A stretch of DNA of 64,000 nucleotides from Tridacna crocea (GCA_943736015.1 OX031063.1:33262172-33326171), one strand, 5' to 3'. Shown: positions 43,986 through 56,446, numbered from the stretch's first letter. Numbers and translations: made by a program. The notes: generated by a model from the letters alone, not told the origin.

Positions 43986-44073
43986 TATATCGTCGGTTTA
44001 CCTTCAAAACCTCGAAACTATAGCTTGTTTTAATAGCTGTAGTTACGAGGTTTTGAAGGTAAACCGACGATAT
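43986..44073. repeat. P5 palindrome with changed but matching arms
   Basis: GGTTTACCTTCAAAACCTCG pairs with CGAGGTTTTGAAGGTAAACC, whereas other copies have TACTTCCAAAACC / GGTTTTGGAAGTA. Confidence 0.94.
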
Positions 44074-44373
44074 GTCTAATGTCTCGATCGCATTGTGGAT
44101 TTTAGTTCATCAAATGTAACATATACACGAATCTTCTCTTCCACGTGTTTATTAATTGCTAAACTACTCAAACATGATACTCAAATGTGGAAACAGTTAC
44201 TTTAATAAATGTCTTCCTAATTACTAAAACTAATTGCCCTCTCATTCCAGATCTTGTCACTTCATTTTGATGGTACCACAACATTCTGTCTTGATCTTAA
44301 CCTTTTTCCTACACAGAGCTTAATTCAGTCTCTGTCTTCACATCTCTCCCTTTCTGTCTACAGAGCGTCTTAT

Positions 44374-44595
44374 TTAACCACACAATCCTGCCTTTTAACG
44401 AACCTGAGATAAAAAAGGCTTTAGAAAACATTGTGGGAAAAGGAGAAAATGCTGGTAACCAGCATTTTTTCCTTTTTCCACAATGTTTTCTACCTATTCA
44501 AAAACAAGTATCATTATTTGAACAGATGTCAATTTTTCCTTTGTGAATTTCCTCAATATAGACGTGTATGAAATTTTGCTGTGTGATAACGGGAT
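44374..44595. repeat. P1 element
   Basis: TTAA left; hairpin with slightly shortened right arm (CATTTTTTCCTTTTTCCACA); right end GTGTGATAACGGG diverged. Confidence 0.85.
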
Positions 44596-44981
44596 AGCCA
44601 CATTCTCCTAGGACGTCCTACAAAGACATATTGATGATTATAGAAATGTCCTGACTGTCCTTTCTCTGCTGCCGTATCAATATTCATAATAACTCTACTC
44701 ATTAATAAAATATTATAATGACTTAGACGTGCATTACGTTACACAGCATGTCGATACCAGAAAAAGGTAAGAACCATTGACGATAAGGTAAGTATTGAGA
44801 TTGTATTGAAATTGATTTATAAACTTCTATTCAAATAGATAACATCTTTTTATTTTGTCTCTTTACTTCAATTCAAAAGAGAAAGAACGAAATAAAGGAG
44901 ATTTCAAGATAAAGAAAACGGTATAGTCAATGCAAAAGAAAAAAATGGACCCATGCATAAATAGATCTAAATCAGTACACT

Positions 44982-45228
44982 TCTAACCCTGTATGCTTAC
45001 AGCATTTGTAGAACATTAAGTTTATAAAACTTTGCCCTGTACGTTTTGAAACCATCTAAAAACGAAAACTGTGAGTTAAAACGGGCTTTGACTTTCAATG
45101 GGTAGAATACATTGTGGGAAAAAAGTGAAAATGTTAGTTACCAGAATTTTCTCTTTTTCCCACGTTGCTTTTAAAGGCATTATTTATCGGGGGTCGTTAA
45201 GACATTGGATTGTTTGGTAAAGGGTTGC
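44982..45228. repeat. P1 element, diverged
   Basis: Core ACATTGTGGGAAAAAAGTG... and right end TTGTTTGGTAAAGGGTTG recognisable; several stem mismatches. Confidence 0.75.
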
Positions 45229-45825
45229 GACTGAACAAGAACCAGGGTATTTTAACCCTGAATATGATTGATTATCTACTGAATGATACCGACTTTTTGC
45301 GACCCTGGGAAGACAAAAAAAACACACTATGAAAACAGCATAAAATGCTGGTAAGTTGGTAACCAGATAGAACTACTATAACCCTTAGGCTGGTAAGCGC
45401 GACTCACTTACCTTTTGCAGACTGTGTAGATCAAAGATCAAATTGAACAGAACATGCTGTCTAATCTTTGATTCACACTGTCCTGTAGTATAGATATATC
45501 ATTCCCCACAATATAACATTGGAAAAGTAATATTTGGGGTTTTACCACCCAATTGAAAATAAGTCTAGTTATCCAGCAAGATAAGGGTAAGATATGTATG
45601 AACAGAAAATTTCTGGGTTGCGACAATGTACCGTGGGAGATATTTCGATCAGTAAGGCCCACATTCTACCGTCTGTTTGTCTGAAACATCTCAATAATAT
45701 CAAAATGCATAGTTCTGTGCTCAGGCATGCACTTTCTGCTAAATCTGGTCTTATTTAACACTGATCGCGAAGTAACACCAAGTCCCAGACAGCATGTCAC
45801 GGAATGAGGGAACTACATGTCATAT

Positions 45826-46099
45826 GTGACCCATCACGCAAAAAGAGACTATCTGGGACTATCTGGGAATTCCACACATCAATAAGATGAAACAGATCAA
45901 TGATAGTGAAGATCAATTTCAGTTAATACATGTAGCTAAAAATAATTGTATAATAAGGTAAAATGACTACTTATTCATACAGAAAATATCATAAAAGCGA
46001 AAAATATCGACCCTGGTCAGACTGCGCAATTCGCGCAGTCTGACCAGGGTTGATACTTTTCGCAGTTCCCAGAAGGTCCCTTTTTGTGTGATGGGTCAC
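45826..46099. repeat. P6 element, best copy
   Basis: GTGACCCATCACGCAAAAAG to TTTTTGTGTGATGGGTCAC; 3'-side hairpin CCCTGGTCAGACTGCGCAAT and its complement. A half copy lies at 46311-46457. Confidence 0.9.
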
Positions 46100-46310
46100 A
46101 TACATTCAGTGTAATGCAAACAGTGTCTATTGACACAAGTTTCAATAAGATCGTATTTTATGTCTACAAAAGAGGTTTCTATAGCCTTAACGAACATAAA
46201 TAAAACGAAAAAAAAAAATAGTATTACGTCATGTGTTGGGTACATGCCAGTGCCTTATTTTCTGATGTTATCTTGTGAAAATTTCCTTTGATCCTTTTAA
46301 AGGTATAAGG

Positions 46311-46457
46311 TAACAAGATAGAACGACCACTTTTCATACTGAAAATATCATAAAAGCGAAAAGTGTCGACCCTGGTCAGCTGCGCAATTCGCAAAGTCTG
46401 ACAATGATTGACAAATTTCGAATTTCCCAGATGGTCCCTATTTGCGTTAGGGGTCAC
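46311..46457. repeat. P6 element, right half
   Basis: AACAAGATAGAACGACCAC through a damaged hairpin to TTTGCGTTAGGGGTCAC. Confidence 0.8.
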
Positions 46458-46481
46458 AACAATATCCTGACTTCGGACAAT

Positions 46482-46520
<39 letters not shown>

Positions 46521-46522
46521 TG
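46482..46522. repeat. (GATA)n microsatellite
   Basis: About ten pure GATA units between a P6 half copy and a P1 copy. Confidence 0.97.
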
Positions 46523-46638
46523 AATCGTCCTCGGCTATAACCCCGTCTCACATTCTTTAAAACCCACACATAAATCTACACCAAAGATCATTTTATTGCA
46601 AAACTTTAGTGCATCTTTAGCAAAACTTTAGTGCATCT

Positions 46639-46867
46639 TTAACCCTTTCCCAAACGACAAACTTTTGGACAAGACCAAATTGAAAGCATTTGCAGACGAC
46701 AATTCAACTCTTGCTGAAAAGATGATTTCTGTCTACGATAGGGTAGAAAACATTGTGGGAAAAGGAGAAAATGCTGGTTACCAGCATTTTCTCCTTTTCC
46801 AACTATGTTTTCAAAATGCTACTATTCCAGACCCTTAAAAACCAGGGATTGTTCGGGAAAGGGTGAA
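46639..46867. repeat. P1 element, full length
   Basis: Near-identical to 37862-38090; left TTAA, right TGAA. A further core fragment sits at 46920-47010. Confidence 0.94.
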
Positions 46868-47346
46868 TATGGAAGAAACCTTTCGATTTTTGGCGCAAAA
46901 TCTAAATATTCAACGTCCCTTTCGAAAATAGTTTTTTACAACATTGGGAAAAAAGGAGAAAATGCTGGTTATCAGATTTTTTTTCATTTGCCAAGAATGT
47001 TTTTTCTAACCTTTAAGGGGAAACTTAACGGTGAGCTATATCTACCTTATCGCATTTTCAATAAACAAGTCTAGAGTTTTTTTTTTTCGTGTGGTTGAAG
47101 AATAAGTTTACAATAGGATACATAAAATTATTCATCGTATTAATCTTTTGTACAATTACTAAAGAATAATAAAAAAAAGACGGCTTCTTTTCCGCATCTT
47201 TCACCAAATAGGGAGACTATGGTGCATTTCTAATTGGTAGTGATAAGCAAAACCTTGTCCCATAATATCGTCCAATTGTCGTAGAGTTACAAGATATTTT
47301 TTCGAAAAACCAAAGGTTTGATAAATCGAGATTTCACGGTGTAAAT

Positions 47347-47612
47347 AGCTTGCAGCGTGCGTAAGGGGGCATTCGGACATTTGCGTAAAGTATCGTCTCG
47401 AATCAGCCTGCGTATACCACGCAGGCTTATCCGAAACGACACTTTCCGTTTTTTATTTAATTTTCTGTTTTTCCACAAGTTTACTGTAGCACAAAAAATG
47501 ATGTAGTCGAAAAAGTGCCGTCACGGATTAGCCTGCGCGGATTGCACAGGCATATCCGAGACGACACTTCACGGAAATGTCCGAATGCCCACTTTCGCGT
47601 TTTTGCAAGCCT
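47347..47612. repeat. P2 element, full length
   Basis: Termini GCTTGCAGCGTGCG / CGCGTTTTTGCAAGC; both stems present. Confidence 0.88.
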
Positions 47613-47806
47613 TTTAGTTCTATCTTAAAGCGCGTTCTTCATGTACTCGGATGAACTGTACCCCATGGTGTTTTTGACTTGTTTATGCTTTTCACATCTT
47701 TTTCCGTAGACCAGCCATACATAACGCCCTTTTTGACCAGGTTTATCAACCCTGTCGATTTTCAAACTGTAGATTTCCAAAAAAAAAAATCCAATATTTT
47801 GTTTAC

Positions 47807-47930
47807 TTAACCCTTCACCTGGCAGCCCCGTGTTTTAACAGCCATACAGAGGAAAGCTTTAAGAATAGACATTGAGGAAAAAAGGAGAAAATAACCAGCA
47901 TTTTCTGCTTTTCCCCTAGAACTCCAAATA
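47807..47930. repeat. P1 element, truncated
   Basis: TTAACCCTTCACC start, GGAAAGCTTTAAGAA and a shortened core (AAAGGAGAAAATAACCAGC); the loop-proximal stem is lost. Confidence 0.7.
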
Positions 47931-48815
47931 GTGGGAGTATTCTTGATTTCAAAAACAATATGAATTTTTCCCCACTAAACCTTATGATATTGGTACTCAT
48001 TAGAATCGTCTCATGGAGACTATTCAAATGAGTATCCACAACACAAGGTTTCGAAGAGAAATAATGACTTTAAAATACCACCTCTCCCTCCTATCTGGGG
48101 CTCTGTTCCTGCAGTGTTTTCTTTCAATTCAAAAGTCAGAATCTTTCGGTTATATTTATGTCTATATACAAATGCTTCCAAAACAGACAATTCTGATTTT
48201 TGTTGTTGATGTTGTTGTTTCGCAAGCGTTTAATTCAAATCTAATTTGGGACCATTTAACTGAAATGATTAATTTAGTCGAAGTGCATAAACAATGATCA
48301 GACTGCACAATGGACTACATTGATCTTGACATATATATTCCGCTGAATACATGTAGTAAAGTGACCGAGAATAAGGATCGAAAGACCGAACTTTTGAATA
48401 AATATTTGACCTTCTTTAATTTTAAATCTTATTTTTGTGAACTGTTATCCCATACATAGATCTGTTTTAATAAACCAATGAGGCGTAGAAAGGATTAACC
48501 CCTATAACCTGCCCTTATCGACCGAAAAATATGTATTTTGCGTAGAGTGTGAAGCAAGATGTGCCTCCACATACATGCAGTCTGATCTTGTTTTACACAC
48601 TCCGCAGCTTACCATCAGTAGTTTTGGTCGTAGAAATCCAGGTCGATGCCGTTAAAACTTAGCAAAGTATTTGAGGTATCGTTATCAAACTAAAGTGGCC
48701 AGAATCAGTTTAAAAAAAAAACTGAGGGCCTGAGTCCAAAAGAAAAGAAAAAAAAAAAAACAACGAATCTTTACTAAATTTTACCAGCCTTCCTAAAACA
48801 TACTTACTAGACAAA

Positions 48816-49099
48816 ATGGCCGGCAGCACGCGAAAAAGGGGCATTCGGACATTTGCGTACAGTGTCGTCTCGGATCAGCCTGCGCAGTCTGCGACTTCAT
48901 ATGCATGATGCCCCTTTTGATGCCCCTTTTGCTTTTGAAGTGCACAAGTCTACTGTAGCTACAGTAGACTTGCGCAAGACAGAAAAGAACAAAAAAACGG
49001 AAATTGTGGTTTCGAATTAGTCTTTGTGGACTACGCAAGTTGATCCGAGACGACACTTTACGCAAATGTCCGAATGCCCCTTTTCGCGTGCTGCAGGCT
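48816..49099. repeat. P2 element with rearranged middle
   Basis: The first stem is cut short and the spacer carries an extra inverted piece (GTCTACTGTAGCTACAGTAG), itself a short palindrome. Confidence 0.85.
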
Positions 49100-49197
49100 G
49101 AATAAGTTTTATGGATCCATGATTATGTGATCACTTGCTTGAAAAATTGCTTTGACAAGGTGTATTAAACCTCTTTTTTCAAGAGCACTGTTATTAA

Positions 49198-49463
49198 TAT
49201 CTTGCAACACTTCAAAAGGGGCATTCGGACATTTTCGTAAAGTGTCGTCTGGGGTCTGCTTGTGCAGTCCGCGCAAACTAATCCGAGATGGGACTTTACG
49301 ACTACATTAGATTTTGTTCTTCAGTAGTCTTGCCCAAAACATAAAAATTGCATAAAAACGGATTGTGGCGTCTCGCATCAGCCTGCGCGAACTGCGCAGG
49401 CTGATGGGAGACGACACTATACGCAAATGTCCCTGTGTCCCTTTTTGCGTGTTGCAAGCCATT
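49198..49463. repeat. P2 element, full length
   Basis: Second stem perfect (ATCAGCCTGCGCGAACTGCG and partner); about 100 bp from the previous copy. Confidence 0.88.
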
Positions 49464-49727
49464 TATAGCAAGAAAAAATAACCCAGACTACTGGAGGTTG
49501 GTACAGAAAGAGTATCAGGCTAAACCAGGATTGAAATTCGCACAGAGCTATGAAAATTGTTTTTATGAGTCAGTGCTTTTGAACTTTCTTTATTTTTGTT
49601 GATCAAACCGTTCTTGTCGTCGTTTTTATTACTCCATAAAGAATATAAAAGATGATTATGTCTGATTTATTGGTAATGTATATCAAAATGTAAGAAGTTG
49701 TTTAGTTAAAAACATATAGGTGTCGTC

Positions 49728-49762
<35 letters not shown>

Positions 49763-49796
49763 CAGACCGATGGACGGATGGACGGACGGATGGAAT
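49728..49796. repeat. (GA)n followed by GGAC-rich repeat
   Basis: Pure GA run of about 32 bp, then GATGGACGGATGGACGGACG. Confidence 0.95.
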
Positions 49797-50110
49797 TTGA
49801 GCTTTACTAACAAAACAAAAAATCTACCAAATTCAATGTATCAAAGTGTAAAAATACCTAAATATCTTTTTTTGATCTCCATATGTACTTGATGTGTGAA
49901 GGATTATCAAACCCAGGCAGTCGCAATGTAATACACAGACGGACAGTTTAACGTAAGTAAAAAAACAAATTACTGAATGGATAGAGAGACAGAGAAAATG
50001 AGGAAGAGAAGGAGGAGAGAGCCTTACAAAAAGCAAGTCAAAGAGACACATAAAAACTATTAGTGAAAGGGAAGAAAATACGGTCATTTTCTGATGTTTT
50101 TACTTGATTT

Positions 50111-50350
50111 GATTCACTCTTTTCCAAACAAGCTGATGTTTTAACAACACTGAAGAAGAAAGTTATTAAAAAAGAAAAACATTGTGGGGATAAGGAGAAT
50201 ATCCTGGTATCCAGCATTTCCTCCTCTTCCCTACAATGCCTTCAAATATTTTAGATATAGAAATCGTCAATTTAGCCACATTTGCAATTTGGCCAGCTAA
50301 CGACTACAAATTGGATGGGTCTAAAATCTTGTTGCATGGTAACGAGTTAA
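50111..50350. repeat. P1 element, diverged
   Basis: CATTGTGGGGATAAGGAG stem with partner CTCCTCTTCCCTACAATG and right end CATGGTAACGAGTTAA. Confidence 0.75.
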
Positions 50351-51061
50351 AAAAGCGTTCTGACCTAAATGAAAGTGAAAAGGAAAATGATTTATTTAAA
50401 CAAGAATATTGATAAGATCATATTTTTCCCTTTTTCCGTATGAAAAGAGTAAAAAAACTATGAATAGTAATTTATTTGTTTATTACTTGACAGGTCTCGC
50501 CGTCAACAGAAAACATCCATTAACAGTCATATTTGCAATCAAATTTGGCCAGTCAACAGTTTCAAACTCTAATATACCTACAAACGAGTCACGTTCCTCT
50601 CAAATACAAATGTTCCCAAGAAAGGATACTGGGCAAAATAGTGAGTCATTTCAATATCATGGTCATTCAAAGGACCCCAGCCTAGCAAATTTACTCCGTA
50701 CATCTGTTTTAAAGATTTTCTTATGTTGTTGAAAGTTTGGATTTTTCAATGCGATGTAACTTTTACAGTCCCAAATCACTGTTTCAAAAGAAGTCGCTGC
50801 CTAAATTGACTTTAAGCAGAGAGTAATGTTAGAGTTAACGTCTAAAAAGAAAATATTAACAAATGAAAGCTGCTTGCATAACTTCTCCAGCAAATAGATC
50901 TTCAGACCCGCAAAATGAACATATTCATATTTTTTTTTCTTTCTTTCCAGTAACGTTAGGTCATTACGTGGACGTTGGAATAAGGCCACCATAATCAGCT
51001 ACACCTAAAAAGTTTCGGTCTTTCTAATCTTTCATCACATACGTTCGTCATTGGACGTCCC

Positions 51062-51178
51062 AAAGGCAGAAAGTTTTTGAAAAGGAGAAAATGCTGGTAA
51101 GCTACGTGCTATTTTTTGTCTGGCAATGGTTTCAGTTTGGTCCAGTCCAAAATTCTGTCGTTTTGTAAAGAGTTCAAA
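51062..51178. repeat. P1 fragment
   Basis: AAAAGGAGAAAATGCTGG followed directly by the right flank (GGTCCAGTCCAAAATTCTGT); the right hairpin arm is deleted. Confidence 0.65.
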
Positions 51179-51554
51179 AAAGGTCAGAATAAGGTGAATC
51201 AATAAATAGACTCATTATAACTGAATCTTCCACCACTATTTGGATAAAGTATTACCTAATTTAGTTTTTCGACAAACGTTTCATTGTTGACACAGAAATT
51301 ATGACGGTTTTTGTCGCCAGAGAGTGACACCAGGAAAACACAAGTAGGATTAGCCCATGGGCTGCCAGGTGACATTTTCGACCGCTGTAGATCACGATCA
51401 GACTGCATTTTTTATGCAGTCTGATTTTGGAGATAAACTGTCCTATAAGGAGAATTTTTTTCCCAACTATGGAAAACTACTTTAACTATGGAATTGCAGT
51501 CTCTTGGTTTTTCTTACCATTTGCAGCTTAGTTTCATTTATTTTATTTAGCTTA

Positions 51555-51781
51555 TTAACCCTTTACCCCATAAGCCATTTCTATGGTTTCTCTAATGGAT
51601 ACTAAATAACAGCAAGGATGAAGCCTTTTCTTATGTGTATATACATCTTTTGATAGCATAGAAAACATTGTGACAAAAGGTGAAATTGCTCGTGACGAGC
51701 AATTTCACCTTTTGCCACAATGTTTTCCAAAGCTCCTACAAGCAATGCGTACAAATGAGTATCTGTGGAGTAAAGGATTAA
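51555..51781. repeat. P1 element, TTGCTCG subfamily with compensated stem
   Basis: TTAA at both ends. The stem reads AAAAGGTGAAATTGCTCG and, on the other side, CGAGCAATTTCACCTTTT: the A-to-T change in GGAG is matched by T-to-A in CTCC. Confidence 0.93.
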
Positions 51782-51833
51782 GGGTTAAAATGCGAATATG
51801 AAAAAGAATACATCTATCTGATCTGTGAAATAA

Positions 51834-52087
51834 CTGGCATCCAACACGAGAAAAAAGTCATTCGGACATTTGCGTAAAGTGTCGAGCATTCCGCCCCGGC
51901 TAATCCGAGACGGCACTTCACGACCATAAATTATTAGGTTTTGTTTACAGTAGACTTGCTCTAAATAGAAAATTACATAAGAAAGGAAACTGTCGTTTCG
52001 AATTAGCCTGTGCGGAATCCGCAGTCTGATCTGGAACGAAAATTTACACAGATATCAGAATGCCCCATTTCGCGTGTTGCATGCCAA
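51834..52087. repeat. P2 element, diverged
   Basis: First stem reduced to GTCGAGCATTCCGCCCCGGC; second stem and termini recognisable. Confidence 0.8.
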
Positions 52088-52877
52088 ATAACAGCACTGA
52101 CAACCATACTGAATTGCATTCTTGGTGTGATACTGGATACATGAAGTTACGTAAAACCGTATGGTTTTGCCAGTCAGAATGTAGGATTCATTCAAAGGTT
52201 GAAAACTTTCAGAATTTTTGCAATGGGGATAAAAAAGTAACCTAAACAGTTACTAAATCTTACTGCACACTAGAAATATTGACTATGTTACTATAGTGCT
52301 TTATTTAAATGCACTATGCGTGGAAAAAAAACATTAATTTTTCATTCATAATGCAATTGTCAAATGTGCATGCATGCAATAAATCCTTACGTATTAGAGA
52401 ATGAAATGATCGTTTTGTCTCGAGGCTCTCATTACCGATTATGACATTTAAAAGGGACAATATATATCATGTGTCAAGCCCATTGTTTCTCGGCCTTGAA
52501 CAGGCCCCTCCCCTCCCCCCAATCCCTACTTGACTGATAATTTATGGCCAATGACAAAAGCACTCTTAAGGGTAATTATACATATACTAAAACTTGCAGT
52601 TTCATCTGTGGCCTGCAAATGCTTTCAACTTGGCTAAGATTTAATCTTTATCGTTTAGGTAAAAAACAAATAACCCTTATACTGCTGAGCACTCTTCAAG
52701 GACATGTTGCGTTGACTGCGGATCAAAATCAGACTGCACAATGCGTGCTGTCTGATCTTGGATCTACACTATCCGACAAGGAGGTATCGTTCCTAAACAT
52801 ATCTTAGAAATATGAAAATCCTGGTTTTTTTACCACTGCCTGAAAGGTTTCATTTCCCTTATACGTCATGGTAAGGG

Positions 52878-53106
52878 TAAAGTCTTTACTAAACGAAAAT
52901 ACTTTGGACGTGGCCAAATTGAAAGCAATTGCAGACGGCACAATACAAGTAACTCAAAAGTTGAAATTTGTTTCCAGTAGGAGAGAAAAGATTGTGGGAA
53001 AAGGAGAAAATGCTGGTAACCAGCATTTTCTCCTTTTCACACAATGTTTTCAAAAGAATTCTGTCTCAGGGTCGTTAAATCCAGGGATTGTTTGCTAAAG
53101 GGTTAA
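52878..53106. repeat. P1 element, full length
   Basis: Left terminus GTCTTTACTAAACGAAAA, strong hairpin with one end mismatch (TCACACAATG), right terminus TTGCTAAAGGGTTAA. Confidence 0.9.
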
Positions 53107-53293
53107 GAAGGTTAAAGTAAAGAAAACGCTTATGGAAATTATTTGCCTTCAGTATGTCGTCACGTCGCCCGGGGCAAAAGCATAAATGATAACATGTATT
53201 TAGCGAGTCTTTCTCTTCCCTTCAAATTATAGGTAGTAAAATCAAAGCATTTTCCCAAAATGGCCCTATTGCCTTATTCTCGAAATCTTCAAT

Positions 53294-53559
53294 ATGGCCA
53301 ACAACACGCGATCAAAGCCACTCGGACATTTTCATAAAGTGTCGTCTCGGATCAGCCTGCGCATTCCAAGTAGACTTATTCGAGACCACACTTTCCGTTT
53401 TTATGTAATTTTCTGTTTTGCGCAAGTCTACTGTAGCGTACAATCTATAGCAGTCGTAAAGTGTCATCTTGTATCAAACTGCGAGGACAGAGCAGGCTGA
53501 TACTAGACGACACTTTAAACAAATGTCCGAATGCCCCTTTTCGAGTGTTGCAAGCCATA
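53294..53559. repeat. P2 element, first of a direct tandem pair
   Basis: Complete but diverged copy; termini ATGGCCAACAACACGCG / GAGTGTTGCAAGCCAT. Confidence 0.88.
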
Positions 53560-53560
53560 A

Positions 53561-53827
53561 TTGGCCCGCAACACGCAAAAAGAGGCATTCGGACATTTGC
53601 GTAAAGTGTCGTCACTGATAAGCCTGCACAGTCCGCGCAAGCTAGTCCAAAAGAACACTTTCCGTTTTTATGTAATTTTCTGTTTTGCACAAGTCTACTG
53701 TAGCACAAAATCTAATTAAATCGTAAAGTGCCGTCTCGAATTAGCCTGCGCGGACTGCGCAGGCTGATCCGAGACGACACTTTACTCAAATGCACTAATG
53801 CCCCTTTTCGAGTGTTGAGGGCCATAT
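53561..53827. repeat. P2 element, second of the pair
   Basis: Starts within about 1 bp of the previous copy, same orientation, better preserved second stem. Confidence 0.9.
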
Positions 53828-54354
53828 AAAAATGAAAATACAACTGTTCTTCTACTAATCGAATGTACGTCAAAATTGGAGCATCCCCAAAAATAATTTA
53901 CCAAGTGTCAAAACATTTACATTTTAATGAAATCGACGATCTTCGGTGACATTTTCTTTTCTATTCAGGTCAGCTCTCTGCCTCCTGTCATCCTGGATTG
54001 CTTACGCGATAGAGAAGGGAATTTTGGCAGTGGATGAATTAAATGCTAGACAATAATAAAATGTGTGTGTGTTCTTTTTAGTATGTGTGCGAATATGGCA
54101 CATTGTTTGTAAGTTAGCCATAAATAGCCAAATGTCAAGGCGTCAACATCCCAATGTACGAAAAATGAAACACTTGATGACGTTTACATATAAATGATAG
54201 TCATTCAGACTGAAGTCAACTTCATACCTTCCTACCGGTAACATCTTTAACCTTTGTTGGTGCACTTAGCCAAAAACAGTCGTGGCGATTAAATGAAAAT
54301 ACAATAATATTGCCTCGCGCATTGAATGACGCTAGAATCTTTGGAAATCTGGGA

Positions 54355-54545
54355 GGGTATTCACCATCAATTCTATATCACATGAACAAGTTCACTCTTT
54401 GTCCAGTTTTTCTCAAGCAATTCCAGATTTAAACGTAAAACAATTTCTATTGGAAAAACCGAATGGTTTAGCCAGTCAGACAGTGTGTTACTTTCGAAAT
54501 GTGGAATTAGACTATAGATACTCTTTAGAATGGTTGAACGGCCTC
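54355..54545. repeat. P3 element, old
   Basis: GGGTATTCACCATCAATTC start, CGAATGGTTTAGCCAGTCAG centre and GAATGGTTGAACGG end are recognisable; arms are badly eroded. Confidence 0.65.
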
Positions 54546-54639
54546 GGATATATGTACAGAAGAATGCTACAATGTAAGCTGATATCTGCAACAAAGCATT
54601 TTACACCCTGTGCCAGAGGATCTAAAGAAGGCAAGAAAG

Positions 54640-55460
54640 GGGGTTGAGAAATGTGACTAAACGCTGGTATTGCCAAAAGAACACTGGCCAAGACCTCAAA
54701 TGTTTGAAGTGATGCACTGTTCGACATCTCATCTATCCTTATAACTTTGTCTACCCCTACTTCCTGTACCAGATGGTCTTATCTACATGTTGTATGAAAT
54801 GCACGACAAGCAGGAGAATAAAACAATGAGACAACAGGCCAGTCTGTGAAAAAGAACCCTGCTACTGGAACACAGCAAAAGATACGGAGAAATGAACCAG
54901 TCGACATTAAGTCTGAGTTTATGCCTGCATCTAGGTATTCCTACAGTCCCTGCTTTTTGACCTCTAATTGCATATTGATATGCATAGACGACAAGTAAGA
55001 GGGTTGACAAATAAGACAAGAAGCTAGTTGCTAGAAAAGAGCACTGGCTAATAAAAGACCGGAATTGTAAGGTGAGGTGTACAAGTCGCCATTACAACTG
55101 AACTTATACCTGCTTCTGAACTTTCTCACACTCTGTGATGGTGAATTTTTTTTTTATTATTTTTACATATGGTCGGGGATGCTTGACGCGGGAGAGAAGA
55201 CCATTGAGACGAGATGCAATTGGGTACAAACAAGATTGTACGGAAATGTGCACTGGTAGCCGTCACACATTAGCTTATACCTGCATTCAAATGTTTTTAC
55301 ACCGTGTGCTGGTTGCCTTTATGTGCATTTTGTAAGATTTGCATCAAATGTACGAAGGAGGTTGAATAAATGCGCAAAGAAGCCACCGGATTGAAAACTG
55401 CACTGGCCGATGGAAAACCACAAAATGTTTGGGGAGATCCGGTATCCGCCATTGAATAGT
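54640..55460. repeat. Satellite-like array, ~180 bp unit, five diverged copies
   Basis: The landmark GCACTGGC (or a variant) recurs at about 54681, 54863, 55041, 55250 and 55400. Before it comes GTTGA(C)AAATAAGAC-type sequence and after it GTCGCCATTACAACTGAACT and TTATACCTGC-type sequence in most units. Minus-strand frames over the units are hydrophobic but not continuous between units. Confidence 0.7.
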
Positions 55461-55992
55461 TGACTCAAGGTTGGAGACTGAACACAAACTAAGTAATTTA
55501 CCTCGTAAATATATTTGAAGTTAAAAAATATACGAGATATACAGATAACATCGCATTTAATAGATGGGAAAATAAACATTTCTATTCCTATAGTCCTGGG
55601 TTACATAAATCAACTTAGAAAGAAAGCATCAGTTTATCACAATTTAACCCAGCCAACATTAGTTAGGCGAAAGAAGTTGCCATTGTGAACTGTACAGATC
55701 AAGATCTCAAGGTACGAAACGTGCAGCCTGGTCTTACATCTAAAGCATTCGCTCGTTTGGCTAGGACTATAAGATAAAAAAAGTCCATAAGTCATTGTGG
55801 ATTATACTTTCAGTCGTTCAAATACAGCGAATTAATCTATTTGTAGCTGAAAGAATGACTAATTGAAAACATATTACAAGATATCATACGGTGTATGGTC
55901 AAAGATGAGATTATACATGGTGTATAGTTTGATCTCGTTCATGTATCTTGTAATTTTCAGTGATCTGTATCGAGTTCAATATATAGTTTACT

Positions 55993-56165
55993 TTTAACCA
56001 AACGATACAACTTTAGATGCAACCATATTGAAAGCATTTGTACGAGACTAACGTACAGATTCAGTGTGGCTCAGATGGTAATATATGTCGTGAAACAGGT
56101 GGACACATTGTCGGAAGGGAGAAAATGCGAGTAACCAAAATGTTTCTATTTCAATTTAAGCCTTC
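55993..56165. repeat. P1 element, old
   Basis: TTTTAACCAAACGATACAAC start and ATATTGAAAGCATTTG flank; the core is reduced to GGGAGAAAATGCGAGTAACC without a right arm. Confidence 0.55.
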
Positions 56166-56446
56166 TTGTTAAAACATATGATTAATTACTAAAGTTTTGA
56201 GGGACTATGAGAGAGAATAGCTCATAGCTATACGTGTATCAATTAGTCTATATGAACCATTAAAGACGACGCTTGAAGTTAGTAGACATTAAAAAAAAAT
56301 ACTTACATTTCAAAATGACCTTTATAGGTTTATCTTGCTTCATTTAAAAGTCACAGTTAATAGGTCTTATTCAAAGCGACTTTCACTTATTTAGTTGACT
56401 TTCCTGTCGATGCACAGAAGGATAAGACAACACAAAACGTGCACTC

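Noticed and set aside
44748..44770. Plus-strand ATGTCGATACCAGAAAAAGG followed by TAAGA, considered as a short first exon
   Set aside because: Only six codons, no context.
37862..46867. Regularly recurring hairpins considered as a CRISPR-like array
   Set aside because: Spacing is irregular, copies carry their own TTAA-bounded flanks, and the DNA is eukaryotic.
50409..50732. 107-codon plus-strand ORF outside known repeats
   Set aside because: No recognisable motif, AT-driven composition, no supporting splice sites or neighbours; could still be checked by transcripts.
56285..56345. Minus-strand ATG-AAG-CAA-GAT... followed by GTAAGT, considered as the missing SLC6 first exon
   Set aside because: It leaves phase 1, while exon A needs phase 0, and the peptide (MKQDKPIKVILK) does not resemble an SLC6 N-terminus.
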